Of a stretch of DNA of 64,000 bases, positions 1 through 9,262 are shown piece after piece. Source of the stretch: MFD01275-c22 sp963705885 (GTDB lineage Bacteria; Actinomycetota; Actinomycetes; JACCUZ01); NCBI GenBank assembly GCA_963705885.1, contig OY970120.1, positions 1,736,001 to 1,800,000 on the forward strand, read 5' to 3'. The translations under genes and the position numbers were made by a program. The notes beneath the pieces are model-generated. The model saw nothing but the letters and a program-made list of their open reading frames with translations. It was not told the DNA's origin and made no database searches. How positions within the stretch are numbered: the first letter of the stretch is position 1; each line of letters begins with the position of its first letter.

Positions 1-3000
1 CAGCGCCTCGAGGCGCTGGAGGACGGCGACATCGACCTGTCGCTCTACACGCCGCCGGACGCGGCGGTCGGGGAGCGGCGGCTCAAGCTCTACCACGTCG
101 GCGAGCCCGTCTCGCTGTCGCTGGTGCTGCCCCGCCTGCAGGTGATGGGCGTCGAGGTCGTCGACGAGCGGCCGTACGAGATCGACCGGGTCGGCCGTCC
201 GACGGCGTGGGTCTACGACTTCGGCCTGCGTTACGTGCCGACCGGCGAGCTGCCCGGCCAGGACGCCAGGACCCTGTTCCAGGACGCCGTGGCCGCGGTG
301 TGGGCAGGTCAGGCGGAGAGCGACGGGTTCAACGCGCTCGTGCTGCGCGCCGGGCTGACCTGGCGGCAGGCGATGATCCTGCGGGCCTACGCCAAGTACC
401 TGCGCCAGGGCGGGTCCACGTTCAGCCAGACGTACATCGAGGAGTGCCTGACGTCCAACGTGCACCTCGCCCGGCTGCTCGTGCGGCTCTTCGAGGCGCG
501 CTTCGACCCCGAGCACCAGGACTCGTCGGCTGACCTCGTCGAGGTGCTCCTCGAGGAGATCGGGGCCGCCCTCGACGCGGTGGAGAGCCTCGACCAGGAC
601 CGCATCCTGCGATCGTTCCTGGGTGGCATCACGGCGACGCTACGCACGAGCTACTTCCAGGTCGACACCGACGGGCGGCCCAAGCCCTACGTCGCCTTCA
701 AGCTCGACCCGCAGAAGGTGCCCGACATGCCGCAGCCCCGGCCACGCTACGAGATCTGGGTCTACAGCCCACGGGTCGAGGGCGTCCACCTGCGCTTCGG
801 CGCGGTCGCACGCGGCGGGCTGCGCTGGTCCGACCGGCGCGAGGACTTCCGCACCGAGGTGCTGGGGCTGGTCAAGGCGCAGATGGTCAAGAACGCGGTC
901 ATCGTGCCGGTCGGCGCGAAGGGTGGGTTCGTCGTCAAGCACCCGCCGGCCGACCCGGGCAACCGGGAGGCCGTGCTGGCCGAGGGCATCGCCTGCTACC
1001 GCACGTTCATCAGCGGGCTCCTCGACGTCACCGACAACCTGGTCACGGTCGACGGGCGCACCGAGGTGGTCCCGCCGCCCAGGGTCGTGCGTCACGACGG
1101 GGACGACACCTACCTGGTCGTCGCGGCCGACAAGGGGACCGCGACGTTCTCCGACATCGCGAACCAGGTCGCGATCGACTACGACTTCTGGCTCGGCGAC
1201 GCCTTCGCGTCCGGCGGGTCGGTGGGCTACGACCACAAGGCGATGGGCATCACCGCGCGGGGTGCGTGGGAGTCCGTCAAGCGGCACTTCCTCGAGATGG
1301 GCATCGACACGCAGAGCGAGGACTTCACCGTCGTCGGCGTCGGTGACATGTCCGGAGACGTGTTCGGAAACGGCATGCTGCTGTCGGAGCACATCCGCCT
1401 GGTCGCCGCCTTCGACCACCGGCACGTGTTCCTCGACCCCGACCCCGACCCCGCCACGTCCTACACCGAGCGCCGCCGGCTCTTCGACCTGCCGCGCTCG
1501 TCCTGGGGCGACTACGACAGCACGCTGCTCTCGCCGGGCGGCGGCATCTACCCGCGCAGCGCCAAGTCGATCCCCGTCTCGGCGCAGGTGCGCGCCCGGC
1601 TGGGACTCCCGTCGAGCACCACGGCGCTCTCGCCGCCGGAGCTGCTCAAGGCGGTGCTCGCCGCGCCGGTCGACCTGCTCTGGAACGGCGGCATCGGCAC
1701 CTACGTCAAGGCGTCGACCGAGACGCACGCCGACGTCGGTGACAAGGCCAACGACGCGATCCGCGTCAACGGGTCGCAGGTCCGGGCCAAGGTCGTGGGC
1801 GAGGGTGGCAACCTCGGGCTGACCCAGCTCGGCCGCATCGAGTACAGCCTGCGCGGCGCCGACGGGACCGGTGGTCGGGTCAACACCGACGCCATCGACA
1901 ACAGCGCGGGCGTCGACACGTCGGACCACGAGGTCAACATCAAGATCCTGCTCGACCAGGCGGTCCGCGACGGCATCCTCGACGGCTCGGCGCGCAACTC
2001 GCTCCTGGCCGACATGACCGACGAGGTGGCACGCCTCGTGCTCTCGCACAACTACGAGCAGAACGTGCTGCTGGGCGTCGCGCGGCTCCAGGCACCCGCG
2101 ATGCTCTCGGTGCACGAGCGCTACCTCAAGATGCTCGAGCAGCGCGGCGAGATCGACCGGGCGCTGGAGTTCCTGCCCGCGCGCGACGTGATCGAGCAGC
2201 GTGAGGCGGCCGGCCAGGGGCTCACGTCCAGCGAGCTCGCGGTCCTCGAGGCCTACGCGAAGATCACCCTGACGACGACGGTCCTGGACTCCGGGCTCCC
2301 CGACGACCCGTGGCTGACCGGCGCGCTCCGCCACTACTTCCCGCAGCAGGTGGTGGCCGAGATGCCCGACCGGCTGGCGGGTCACCCGCTGCGACGCGAG
2401 ATCGTCACGAGCTGGCTGGTCAACGACCTCGTCAACCGGGCGGGGCTCACGTACGTCTTCCGCGCCCAGGAGGAGACCGGCGCGAGCCCGCTGGAGATCG
2501 TGCGCGCCTACTCGGTCGTGCGCGAGGTGTTCGGCCTCGACGACTTCTGGCACGCGGTGTCCGCCCTCGACCACCAGGTGCCCACCGAGGTCCAGGCGAT
2601 GCTCTACCTGGAGAACCGCCGGCTCATCGACCGCAGCACGCGGTGGCTCGTGCAGGCCCGGCGCGCGAGCATCGACGTGCTGGGCGAGATCGAGCACTTC
2701 CGGGCCGAGGTCGAGCGGCTGCTGCCGATGGTGCCCGACCTGCTGGTCGGCTCGGAGCACGAGCGGCTGCTGATGCGCCAGGAGGAGTTCGCGGGGCTGG
2801 GCGTCCCGCGCGACCTGGCGACGCGCGGCGCCACGCTGCTCGACTCGTTCTCACTGCTCGACGTCGTCGAGATCGCCGCCGCCGAGAAGCTGCCGGCCGA
2901 GGAGGTCGCCGCGGTCTACTTCGTCATGTCCGAGCGGATGGAGGTCGACAAGATGCTGACCCGCATCACCGGCCTGCCCCGCGACGACCGCTGGACGGCA

Positions 3001-3243
3001 CTGGCCCGCTCGGCGCTGCGCTACGACCTCTATGCCGCGCTCGCCGGTCTCACCTCGAACGTCCTGACCGCCACCTCGTCCCAGGACGGGCCCGTCGAGC
3101 GGATCACGGCCTGGGAGGAGGCCAACAGAGAGGGCGTGACCCGCGCCCAGGCGACCCTCACCGAGATCATCGAGAGCGACATCTACGACCTCGCCACGAT
3201 GTCGGTGGCACTGCGCACCATCCGCACGCTGCTGCGGGGCTGA
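1..3243 (+). CDS. gdh: NAD-specific glutamate dehydrogenase, large (GDH-180) type, 5' partial
   Basis: The frame is open from the first base and ends at TGA 3241-3243, giving the C-terminal 1,080 residues of an enzyme that is usually about 1,600 aa. It oxidises glutamate to 2-oxoglutarate and ammonium with NAD. The glutamate-binding core is at about residues 255-320 of the fragment, with the lysine-bearing motif VGAKGGFVVK near 305-314. The Rossmann half follows, with VGVGDMSGDVFGNGM near 440 and the NGGIGTYVKAS motif near 560. The long helical C-terminal part is typical of the large bacterial GDH family (Streptomyces GdhA, mycobacterial Rv2476c type). The missing N-terminus should carry the ACT-like regulatory region. 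It converges with bioF, with only 37 bp between them. Confidence 0.95.
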   Translation, partial: QRLEALEDGDIDLSLYTPPDAAVGERRLKLYHVGEPVSLSLVLPRLQVMGVEVVDERPYEIDRVGRPTAWVYDFGLRYVPTGELPGQDARTLFQDAVAAVWAGQAESDGFNALVLRAGLTWRQAMILRAYAKYLRQGGSTFSQTYIEECLTSNVHLARLLVRLFEARFDPEHQDSSADLVEVLLEEIGAALDAVESLDQDRILRSFLGGITATLRTSYFQVDTDGRPKPYVAFKLDPQKVPDMPQPRPRYEIWVYSPRVEGVHLRFGAVARGGLRWSDRREDFRTEVLGLVKAQMVKNAVIVPVGAKGGFVVKHPPADPGNREAVLAEGIACYRTFISGLLDVTDNLVTVDGRTEVVPPPRVVRHDGDDTYLVVAADKGTATFSDIANQVAIDYDFWLGDAFASGGSVGYDHKAMGITARGAWESVKRHFLEMGIDTQSEDFTVVGVGDMSGDVFGNGMLLSEHIRLVAAFDHRHVFLDPDPDPATSYTERRRLFDLPRSSWGDYDSTLLSPGGGIYPRSAKSIPVSAQVRARLGLPSSTTALSPPELLKAVLAAPVDLLWNGGIGTYVKASTETHADVGDKANDAIRVNGSQVRAKVVGEGGNLGLTQLGRIEYSLRGADGTGGRVNTDAIDNSAGVDTSDHEVNIKILLDQAVRDGILDGSARNSLLADMTDEVARLVLSHNYEQNVLLGVARLQAPAMLSVHERYLKMLEQRGEIDRALEFLPARDVIEQREAAGQGLTSSELAVLEAYAKITLTTTVLDSGLPDDPWLTGALRHYFPQQVVAEMPDRLAGHPLRREIVTSWLVNDLVNRAGLTYVFRAQEETGASPLEIVRAYSVVREVFGLDDFWHAVSALDHQVPTEVQAMLYLENRRLIDRSTRWLVQARRASIDVLGEIEHFRAEVERLLPMVPDLLVGSEHERLLMRQEEFAGLGVPRDLATRGATLLDSFSLLDVVEIAAAEKLPAEEVAAVYFVMSERMEVDKMLTRITGLPRDDRWTALARSALRYDLYAALAGLTSNVLTATSSQDGPVERITAWEEANREGVTRAQATLTEIIESDIYDLATMSVALRTIRTLLRG

Positions 3244-3280
3244 GCGCGGCCGCATCCGGCCGTCGCACGCGGCGACCGGC

Positions 3281-4420
3281 TCAGCCCAGCATCACCCGGC
3301 CGGTCGCCGTCACGGCACGTCGGACCTCGCCGACCGTGAGGTCCGCGCGTGCCGTCAGGCGCAGCCGCGACACGCCGTCCGGCACCGACGGCGGGCGGAA
3401 GCAGCCCACCCGGACGCCGTCCCGCAGGAGCCGGGCCGCCGCCTCGGCGGCGGGGCCCGGCTCGCCTACCAGCACCGACACCACCGCGCCCCGCGGCCGG
3501 GTCACGGGCAGTCCTGCTGCCGCCAGCCCGGCCGCCAGCTCGTCGGCCCGGGCGCGGACCGTCCCGGACAGCGAGGGCTCGGTCGTCAGGACCGCCAGCG
3601 CGGCACCCGCCGCCGCGACGGCGGCGGGTGCGAGCGCGGTGTCGAAGATGAAGGACCGCGCGGTGTTGACGAGGTGCTCGACGACGACCGCGGGCCCGAG
3701 CACCGCACCGCCCTGGGCGCCGAGCGACTTGCTCAGGGTCACGGTGGTGACGACGTCGGGCGCCGCCGCGATCCCGGCGGCGTGGCCGGCACCTCGCCCC
3801 TCGTCGCCGATGACCCCGAGCGAGTGCGCCTCGTCCACGAGCAGCAGGGCACCGTGCCGGCGCGCGACGTCGTGCAGGCGCGCGAGGGGCGCCAGGTCGC
3901 CGTCGACCGAGAACACCGCGTCGGTGACCACGACGGCGCGCTCGGACGTACGCCGGGACAGCGCCCTGTCCACGGCCTCGACGTCGCGGTGGGCCGTCAC
4001 GACCACCTCGCCCCGGGACAGCCGGCAGGCATCGACCACCGAGGCGTGGTTGAGCGCGTCCGAGACGACCACGGTGCCCGGGCCGGCCAGCGCGGTGAGC
4101 ACGCCGAGGTTGGCCAGGTAGCCGGAGGAGAACACCAGCGCCGACTCGGCACCGACGAACGCCGCCAGGTCGCGCTCCAGGAGGGCGTGCAGGTCCGTCG
4201 AGCCGGTCACCAGGCGCGACCCCGTCGACCCCGCGCCCCACTCGAGAGCCGCCTCGGCCGCGGCCGACGTCACGCGCGGGTCGCGCGCCAGCCCGAGGTA
4301 GTCGTTGGAGGCGAGGTCGAGCGTCGGGTCCACAGCCGGTCGCGGTTCGAGCACCCGGCGCATCCCGGCCCGCTCGCGCGCGGCGGCGGCGTCGCGGAGC
4401 CACCCGAGCGGGTCGCTCAC
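3281..4420 (-). CDS. bioF: 8-amino-7-oxononanoate synthase
   Basis: A PLP enzyme of 379 aa that condenses pimeloyl-ACP (or -CoA) with L-alanine in the first dedicated ring-forming step of biotin synthesis. Fold-type I landmarks are visible: LDLASNDYLGLA near residue 35, ALVFSSGYLANLGVL near 100, VDEAHSLGVIG near 190 and the PLP-lysine motif TLSKSLGAQGG near 222. The chosen start is GTG at 4420-4418 (VSDPLGW). It overlaps the bioA stop codon in a GTGA arrangement, so the two are translationally coupled as bioA-bioF. No bioD or bioB is seen in the window. Confidence 0.93.
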   Translation of the reverse strand: MSDPLGWLRDAAAARERAGMRRVLEPRPAVDPTLDLASNDYLGLARDPRVTSAAAEAALEWGAGSTGSRLVTGSTDLHALLERDLAAFVGAESALVFSSGYLANLGVLTALAGPGTVVVSDALNHASVVDACRLSRGEVVVTAHRDVEAVDRALSRRTSERAVVVTDAVFSVDGDLAPLARLHDVARRHGALLLVDEAHSLGVIGDEGRGAGHAAGIAAAPDVVTTVTLSKSLGAQGGAVLGPAVVVEHLVNTARSFIFDTALAPAAVAAAGAALAVLTTEPSLSGTVRARADELAAGLAAAGLPVTRPRGAVVSVLVGEPGPAAEAAARLLRDGVRVGCFRPPSVPDGVSRLRLTARADLTVGEVRRAVTATGRVMLG

Positions 4421-5760
4421 CCGAGGACCTCGACCACGCTCTCCGCGACGACGCCGCACAGCGTCTCGAGGTCGTCGTCGCCGATCGACAGCGGAGGCAT
4501 CAGCACGACCACGTCGCCGAGCGGGCGCACCCACACACCGCGGCGGCGGGCGGCCTGGCAGACCGCGAACCCGGTGCGCTCGCCTAGCGGAGCCACCTCG
4601 ATGCCGGTCATGGTGCCGATGCGGCGGACCTCGACGACGCCGTCGTGCGCGGCCAGCCCGCGGGTCAGCTCGCCGATCCGCTCCCCGACCGTGGCCGCGT
4701 GCGCGACCGTGCCGCGCGCCGCCATGAGGTCGAGGTTCGCGATCGCGGCCGCGCAGCACAGCGGGTTCGCGGTGTAGGAGTGGCCGTGGAAGAACGTGCG
4801 GGCATCGCCGGGCGCGCCGAGGAAGGCCTCGTAGACCTCCTCGCGGGCGAGCACCGCCGACAGCGGCAGGTAGCCACCCGTCAGTCCCTTGCCGCAGGTC
4901 ATGAGGTCGGGTGAGACGCCGGCATGCTCGACGGCCCACATGCGCCCGGTGCGCCCGATGCCGGTCGCGACCTCGTCGACGACCATGAGGGTGTCGTGCT
5001 CGTCGCACAGCGCCCGCACGCCGCGCAGGAAGGCGGCGTCGTGGGTCAGCATGCCCCCCGCGGCCTGGACCATCGGCTCGACGACGACGGCGCAGACCTG
5101 CCCGTCGGCGTCGGCGAGCGCCCGGCGCATCTCGTCGAGGACCTCGACAGCGCGGTCGGCCGGCCGCTGCCCGGGCGCGCGCACGCCGGGGGAGGAGACC
5201 GCGCGGGTGTCGAGCAGGATCGGCCGGTACGTCGCGTGGAACAGGTCCATGCCCCCGACGCTGACCGCGCCCAGGGTGTCGCCGTGGTAGCCCTCGGCCA
5301 CGTGCAGGAACAGCGGCCGCGGCGTGCTCCGGCGCTGCGCGGTCGCCTGGTAGGCCATCTTCAGCGCCGCCTCGACGGCCGAGGACCCGTCCCCGGCGTA
5401 GAAGACGCGCGTCAGGCCGGCGGGCGCGCCGTCGAGCAGGCGCTCCGCCAGCTCGATGCCCGGCTCGTGGGTGAGGCCCAGGAACGTCGTGTGGTCGAGC
5501 CGGCCGAGCTGCTCGCGGACGGCGGCGTCGATCTCGGGGACCCGGTGGCCGTGCACGGTGAGCCAGAGCGACGAGACGCCGTCGAGGTAGCGGTTCCCGT
5601 CGGTGTCCCAGAAGTGCATCCCCTCCGCCCGGTCGACCACGATCGGCTCGTCGGCGGGCCACACCGAGTGCTGGGTGAACGGGTGCCAGAGCGAGCGGAG
5701 GTCACGCTCGACGAGGTCGGCGGTGCGCCCGCGGTCGAGGCGTGCGGCGGGGGACGTCAC
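4417..5760 (-). CDS. bioA: Adenosylmethionine-8-amino-7-oxononanoate aminotransferase
   Basis: A 447-aa class III PLP aminotransferase that uses S-adenosylmethionine as amino donor to make 7,8-diaminopelargonate. The N-terminus has the BioA signature LWHPFTQH near residue 24. YAGDGSSAVEAALKMAYQ (near 120) binds the PLP phosphate, VVDEVATGIGRTG (near 245) holds the PLP-nitrogen aspartate, and the Schiff-base lysine lies in LMTCGKGLTGGYLPL (near 278). Length and motifs are normal for the family. It is first in a two-gene biotin operon with bioF and is divergent from the pdtaS-like gene 47 bp upstream. Confidence 0.94.
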   Translation of the reverse strand: MTSPAARLDRGRTADLVERDLRSLWHPFTQHSVWPADEPIVVDRAEGMHFWDTDGNRYLDGVSSLWLTVHGHRVPEIDAAVREQLGRLDHTTFLGLTHEPGIELAERLLDGAPAGLTRVFYAGDGSSAVEAALKMAYQATAQRRSTPRPLFLHVAEGYHGDTLGAVSVGGMDLFHATYRPILLDTRAVSSPGVRAPGQRPADRAVEVLDEMRRALADADGQVCAVVVEPMVQAAGGMLTHDAAFLRGVRALCDEHDTLMVVDEVATGIGRTGRMWAVEHAGVSPDLMTCGKGLTGGYLPLSAVLAREEVYEAFLGAPGDARTFFHGHSYTANPLCCAAAIANLDLMAARGTVAHAATVGERIGELTRGLAAHDGVVEVRRIGTMTGIEVAPLGERTGFAVCQAARRRGVWVRPLGDVVVLMPPLSIGDDDLETLCGVVAESVVEVLG

Positions 5761-5807
5761 GGGCTCAGACTGTAGAGCGGGCGGCGCCGAGACCTAGGCT
5801 CGGGGCC

Positions 5808-7289
5808 GTGCCGTCGCTCCAGGACCTCGCCCGGTCGCGCACCGACCTCTCGGTCGAGGACGTGGACTGGCTGCACCTCCTGCTCGCCGACTGGCAGCTG
5901 CTCGCCGACCTGTCCTTCGCCGACCTGTTGCTGTGGCTCCCGCTGCGCGAGCGCGGCGGCTTCCTGGCCGCCGCGCAGATGCGCCCGACGACCGGCCCGA
6001 CCGCCTACCACGACGACGTCGTGGGCACGGAGGTGCCGCGGGGCCGCCGGCCGCAGCTCGACCGGGCCTTCGACGAGCAGCGCATCTGCCGGGAGCGCGA
6101 CCCCGACTGGCCGGGCGACGTGCCGGTGCGCGAGGAGACCATCCCGGTGGTGCGGGCCGGCCGGGTCGTGGCGGTGGTGAGCCGGCACACCAACCTGGCC
6201 GCGGCGCGCACCCCGAGCCGGCTCGAGCTCACCTACCTGCGTACGGCCGACGACCTGGCGGTCATGGTCTCGCAGGGGCGCTTCCCCGTGCCCGGCACGG
6301 AGGGCCACGTCGCCCTCGCGCCCCGCGTCGGGGACGGGCTGATCCGGCTCGACGCCGACGGCCTGGTGGCCTTCGCCAGCCCGAACGCCCTCTCGGCCTA
6401 CCGGCGGCTCGGGCTGACGGCCGACCTCACGGGCACCTCGCTCGGTGCCGTGACGTCACGGCTCACCCGCGAGGTGGGCCGCGAGCAGCCGCTGGACGAG
6501 GCCCTGGCCAGTGTCGTCGGCGGCTCGGTCGCGCGGGAGGCCGAGGTCGAGGCCGCGGGCACGACGGTGCGGCTGCGGGTCATCCCGCTCACCCCCGACG
6601 ACGTGCGGACCGCCGCGCTCGTGCTCTGCCGCGACGTCACCGAGGTGCGGCGGCGCGAGCGCGAGCTCGTGGGCAAGGACGCGACGATCCGCGAGATCCA
6701 CCACCGGGTGAAGAACAACCTGCAGACCGTGGCCGCCCTCCTGCGCCTGCAGGGCCGGCGGCTGGTCGAGACCGACGCCACCGCACGCGCCGCGCTGCGC
6801 GAGGCCGAGCAGCGCATCGCGTCGATCGCGCTGGTGCACGAGACCCTGGCCCGCACGGCCGACGACGGTGTCGACTTCGACGAGGTCGCCGACCGCGTCG
6901 TCGCCATGGTCGGCGACCTGGGGGAGCCCGGCGCGGTGGACGTGTCCCGCGAGGGCACCTTCGGCCTGATCGAGCCCGAGGTGGCCACGCCGCTCGCCCT
7001 GGTGCTGGTCGAGCTGGTGCAGAACGCGGTCGAGCACGGGCTGGGCCCCGCCGGGGGCAGGGTCGGGGTCCGCGTGCGCCAGGAGCCCGGCCGGCTCGTG
7101 GTGGCCGTCTCGGACGAGGGGTCGGGCCTGCCCGAGGGGTTCGACGTCGCCCGCGACGCGGGGCTCGGGCTGCAGATCGTGCGCACCCTGGTCGAGGCCG
7201 AGCTCGGGGGCCGGCTCACCGTGGGCGGCCGCCCGGAGGGCGGGGCCTGCGCCGAGGTCAGCGTGCCGCGACCGGCGACCGCCGGGTGA
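5808..7289 (+). CDS. pdtaS: PdtaS-type cytosolic sensor histidine kinase
   Basis: A soluble histidine kinase of 493 aa. An N-terminal GAF-like region (about residues 1-150) and a PAS-like region (170-285) precede a HisKA_2 dimerisation segment with the phospho-acceptor His298 in EIHHRVKNNLQT. An HWE/HK2-type ATPase domain follows (N box LVELVQNAVEHG, G1 SDEGSGLPEG, G2 GLGLQIV). In mycobacteria PdtaS phosphorylates the ANTAR RNA-binding regulator PdtaR; no pdtaR lies nearby here. GTG 5808 is chosen because it sits 7 nt after a TAGGCT hexamer (5795-5800), suggesting a leaderless transcript, and because residues upstream of it look non-native. There is no transmembrane segment. Confidence 0.9.
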   Translation: MPSLQDLARSRTDLSVEDVDWLHLLLADWQLLADLSFADLLLWLPLRERGGFLAAAQMRPTTGPTAYHDDVVGTEVPRGRRPQLDRAFDEQRICRERDPDWPGDVPVREETIPVVRAGRVVAVVSRHTNLAAARTPSRLELTYLRTADDLAVMVSQGRFPVPGTEGHVALAPRVGDGLIRLDADGLVAFASPNALSAYRRLGLTADLTGTSLGAVTSRLTREVGREQPLDEALASVVGGSVAREAEVEAAGTTVRLRVIPLTPDDVRTAALVLCRDVTEVRRRERELVGKDATIREIHHRVKNNLQTVAALLRLQGRRLVETDATARAALREAEQRIASIALVHETLARTADDGVDFDEVADRVVAMVGDLGEPGAVDVSREGTFGLIEPEVATPLALVLVELVQNAVEHGLGPAGGRVGVRVRQEPGRLVVAVSDEGSGLPEGFDVARDAGLGLQIVRTLVEAELGGRLTVGGRPEGGACAEVSVPRPATAG

Positions 7290-7323
7290 CGCGGGCGCTG
7301 CGCCCGCCCGGCGCCCGCACGGC

Positions 7324-7359
7324 AGAGAGGGCCCCGGCCGGGTGGCCGGGACCCTCTCT
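7324..7359. terminator. Bidirectional hairpin terminator between pdtaS and whiB1
   Basis: The arms AGAGAGGGCCCCGGCC and GGCCGGGACCCTCTCT form a 16-bp stem with one mismatch around a 4-nt loop, in the 90-bp gap between two convergent genes. No T tract follows, as is common in actinobacteria. Confidence 0.75.
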
Positions 7360-7379
7360 GGACGGGTGACGGGGTGCGG

Positions 7380-7631
7380 TCAGGCGGTGCGGGCCCGGTT
7401 GCGGGCGGTGCGGCGCTTGAGCGCGCGCCGCTCGTCCTCGCTCATGGCTCCCCAGACGCCGGCGTCCTGACCGGACTCGAGCGCCCACTGCAGGCAGGTC
7501 TCCACGACCTCGCAGCGGCGGCAGACGGCCCGGGCCTCCTCGATCTGCAGCAGGGCGGGCCCGGTGTTGCCGATAGGGAAGAACAGCTCGGGGTCCTCGT
7601 CACGGCAGGCTGCGCGATGACGCCAGTCCAT
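7380..7631 (-). CDS. whiB1: WhiB1-family iron-sulfur transcription regulator
   Basis: An 83-aa Wbl protein nearly colinear with mycobacterial WhiB1. The four [4Fe-4S] ligands are present: Cys9 (RAACRD), then the CxxC pair in VCRRCEV, and Cys in ETCLQWA. The turn is GVWGAMSEDERRALKRR, followed by a basic C-terminus that binds DNA. WhiB1 proteins respond to nitric oxide and bind the housekeeping sigma factor region 4; that role is family knowledge. It is monocistronic. A CRP-like box lies about 50-65 nt upstream of its start, which fits the known cAMP/CRP control of whiB1 in Mycobacterium. Confidence 0.95.
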   Translation of the reverse strand: MDWRHRAACRDEDPELFFPIGNTGPALLQIEEARAVCRRCEVVETCLQWALESGQDAGVWGAMSEDERRALKRRTARNRARTA

Positions 7632-7678
7632 GCGGGTGGCTCCTCGTCGTCGTGTGCGGCTGGTGGGCTCCCCGTGCT

Positions 7679-7694
7679 TGTGAAGCAGTTCACG
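7679..7694 (-). promoter_or_regulatory. CRP/GlxR-like binding site upstream of whiB1
   Basis: On the plus strand the site reads TGTGA-N6-TCACG, matching 9 of the 10 defined positions of the actinobacterial CRP/GlxR consensus TGTGA-N6-TCACA. Its near edge is 48 nt upstream of the whiB1 start codon. The rest of the 272-bp gap (7632-7903) holds an AT-richer patch around 7815-7850 that may contain the promoter core; no clear -35/-10 pair was identified. Confidence 0.6.
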
Positions 7695-7903
7695 AACGGC
7701 ACCGCGGGCGGTCAGGGCCCGAAGGCCCCGCTCCGCCCGTGGGTGTCCGGCCGTGCTCTACCCAGGAAGCACGCTGCTCAACCAGTGATGTCAGCCTGGC
7801 AAAGGAATCAGGGCGATACAACCCTCGCCACGCATTTTTTCGACATGCGGCGGTGGCCTTCGTCACACGACCGCAATATCCCGAGACGCCCGGAAACGCC
7901 CCC

Positions 7904-8836
7904 TCAGGCGAGCACGCGCAGGGCGCGGGGCACCGAGCGCAGGGTGAGCTCGGTGACCTCGCCGAGCGCCTCGCCGTCCACCTGGGCCGCCACCGGGCGG
8001 GCCGCCCGCAGCGTGAGCGCGGCGAGGTCGTGCTCGCGACGCACCTGGCGGGCGCGGGTGCTCACCCGTCCGGTCATCAGGCGGCGGACCTCGGCGAGGG
8101 TGGGCACCGTGCGCAGGCGGGTGAGCGCGTAGACGTCCAGGCCCGTGTCGAAGCCGGCGTCGGGGGAGGTGAGCAGCGGGCGGTCCCCGAGGTACGTCCA
8201 GGGCGCCGTGTTCGCGACGATCGCCAGGTGGATGCCCGGCAGCGGCTCGGCGCCCGGGCGGTCCAGGGTCATCGCCGGGTGCCGCCGGTCGCTGGACAGG
8301 AAGAACTGGGCCACCGCTGCGCGGACGTAGTCGCCGACCGTGGGCGGGCGGTCCACGCCGCGGGCCAGCCGGGCCCGGTCGACCCGCGCCACGACCTCGG
8401 CGTCCCAGCCCATGCCCGCGTTGAAGGTGAACCAGCGGTCGCCGGCCAGCCCGAGGCCGATGTCCCGGCTGCGGCCCTCGCGCACCGCCGCGAGCACGGC
8501 GCCCGTCGCCTCGACCGGGTCGCGGGGGAGCCCCAGGGCGCGGGCGAACACGTTCGTCCCGCCGCCGGGCACCACGGCGAGGGCGGGGACCGACGGGTGC
8601 GGCCCGTCGGCGAGCAGCCCGTTCACCACCTCGTTGACGGTGCCGTCGCCGCCGAGGACGACCACCAGGTCCAGCCCGTCGGCCCGGGCCCGCCGGGCGA
8701 GCGCGGCGGCGTGGCCGCGGGAGGAGGTGCGGGCGACGTCGAGCTTGAGGTCGCCCTCGAGGGCGCTCGCCAGCACCTCACGGGTGACGGCCGAGGTCGT
8801 GGTGGCGACCGGGTTGACCACCAGGAGTGCCCTCAT
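7904..8836 (-). CDS. Diacylglycerol/sphingolipid-type lipid kinase
   Basis: A 310-aa protein of the DAGK catalytic family (DgkB/YegS/LcbK group), which transfers phosphate from ATP to a lipid hydroxyl at the membrane face. The N-terminal Rossmann-like half has the nucleotide motif LVVVLGGDGTVNEVVNG (about residues 58-74) and VVPGGGTNVFAR (about 88-99). The C-terminal beta-sandwich half carries FTFNAGMGWDAEVV and DVYALTRLR. ATG 8836 (MRALLVVNPVA) is the usual start for the family. The lipid substrate cannot be read from the sequence. Confidence 0.88.
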   Translation of the reverse strand: MRALLVVNPVATTTSAVTREVLASALEGDLKLDVARTSSRGHAAALARRARADGLDLVVVLGGDGTVNEVVNGLLADGPHPSVPALAVVPGGGTNVFARALGLPRDPVEATGAVLAAVREGRSRDIGLGLAGDRWFTFNAGMGWDAEVVARVDRARLARGVDRPPTVGDYVRAAVAQFFLSSDRRHPAMTLDRPGAEPLPGIHLAIVANTAPWTYLGDRPLLTSPDAGFDTGLDVYALTRLRTVPTLAEVRRLMTGRVSTRARQVRREHDLAALTLRAARPVAAQVDGEALGEVTELTLRSVPRALRVLA

Positions 8837-8872
8837 GCGGGGCAAGCCTAGTCGCCGGATATGGTCCGGCCC

Positions 8873-9259
8873 GTGTCGAGCGACCGGGCGGACGGCAACC
8901 CGACGCTGCTGGCCTGCGTCGGGCTCGTGGCGCTGGAGGCCGCAGGCCTGCTGGCCGCGGCGGTCTTCTTCGCCGTCGAGACCGTCGTCGCCACCGCCGA
9001 CGACCGCACCCGCGCCGTGCTCGCCGCACTCCTGACGCTGCTGGCCGCCGCGGGTCTGGCGCTGGTGGCGCGGGGGCTCCACCGGCGCCGCCGCTGGGCG
9101 CGGGCGCCCGCGCTGGTGACCAACCTGCTCGTGCTGCCGGTCGCGTGGGACCTGCTGCGCGGCGGGCGGGCGTACGTCGCCGTGCCCTTGGGGCTGCTGG
9201 CGGTCACCGTGATGGTGCTGCTCTTCCGGCCGGTGGTCGACGCCGCCCTGCAGGACTGA
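8873..9259 (+). CDS. Four-helix membrane protein of unknown function
   Basis: A 128-aa protein with four predicted hydrophobic helices: about residues 10-33, 43-62, 75-92 and 96-115. The basic cytoplasmic loop RGLHRRRRWAR separates helix pairs. I do not recognise a named family with certainty; small proteins of this layout are common next to lipid kinases and SigB/F loci in actinobacteria. GTG 8873 is preferred over ATG 8861 because it lies 7 nt after a TATGGT hexamer (8860-8865), giving a probable leaderless start. It diverges from the lipid kinase and converges on the sigma factor gene with 3 bp between stop codons. Confidence 0.7.
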   Translation: MSSDRADGNPTLLACVGLVALEAAGLLAAAVFFAVETVVATADDRTRAVLAALLTLLAAAGLALVARGLHRRRRWARAPALVTNLLVLPVAWDLLRGGRAYVAVPLGLLAVTVMVLLFRPVVDAALQD

Positions 9260-9262
9260 TCC

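Noticed and set aside
640..2760. A 706-codon open frame on the minus strand
   Set aside because: It is antisense to glutamate dehydrogenase, whose conserved motifs cover the same bases.
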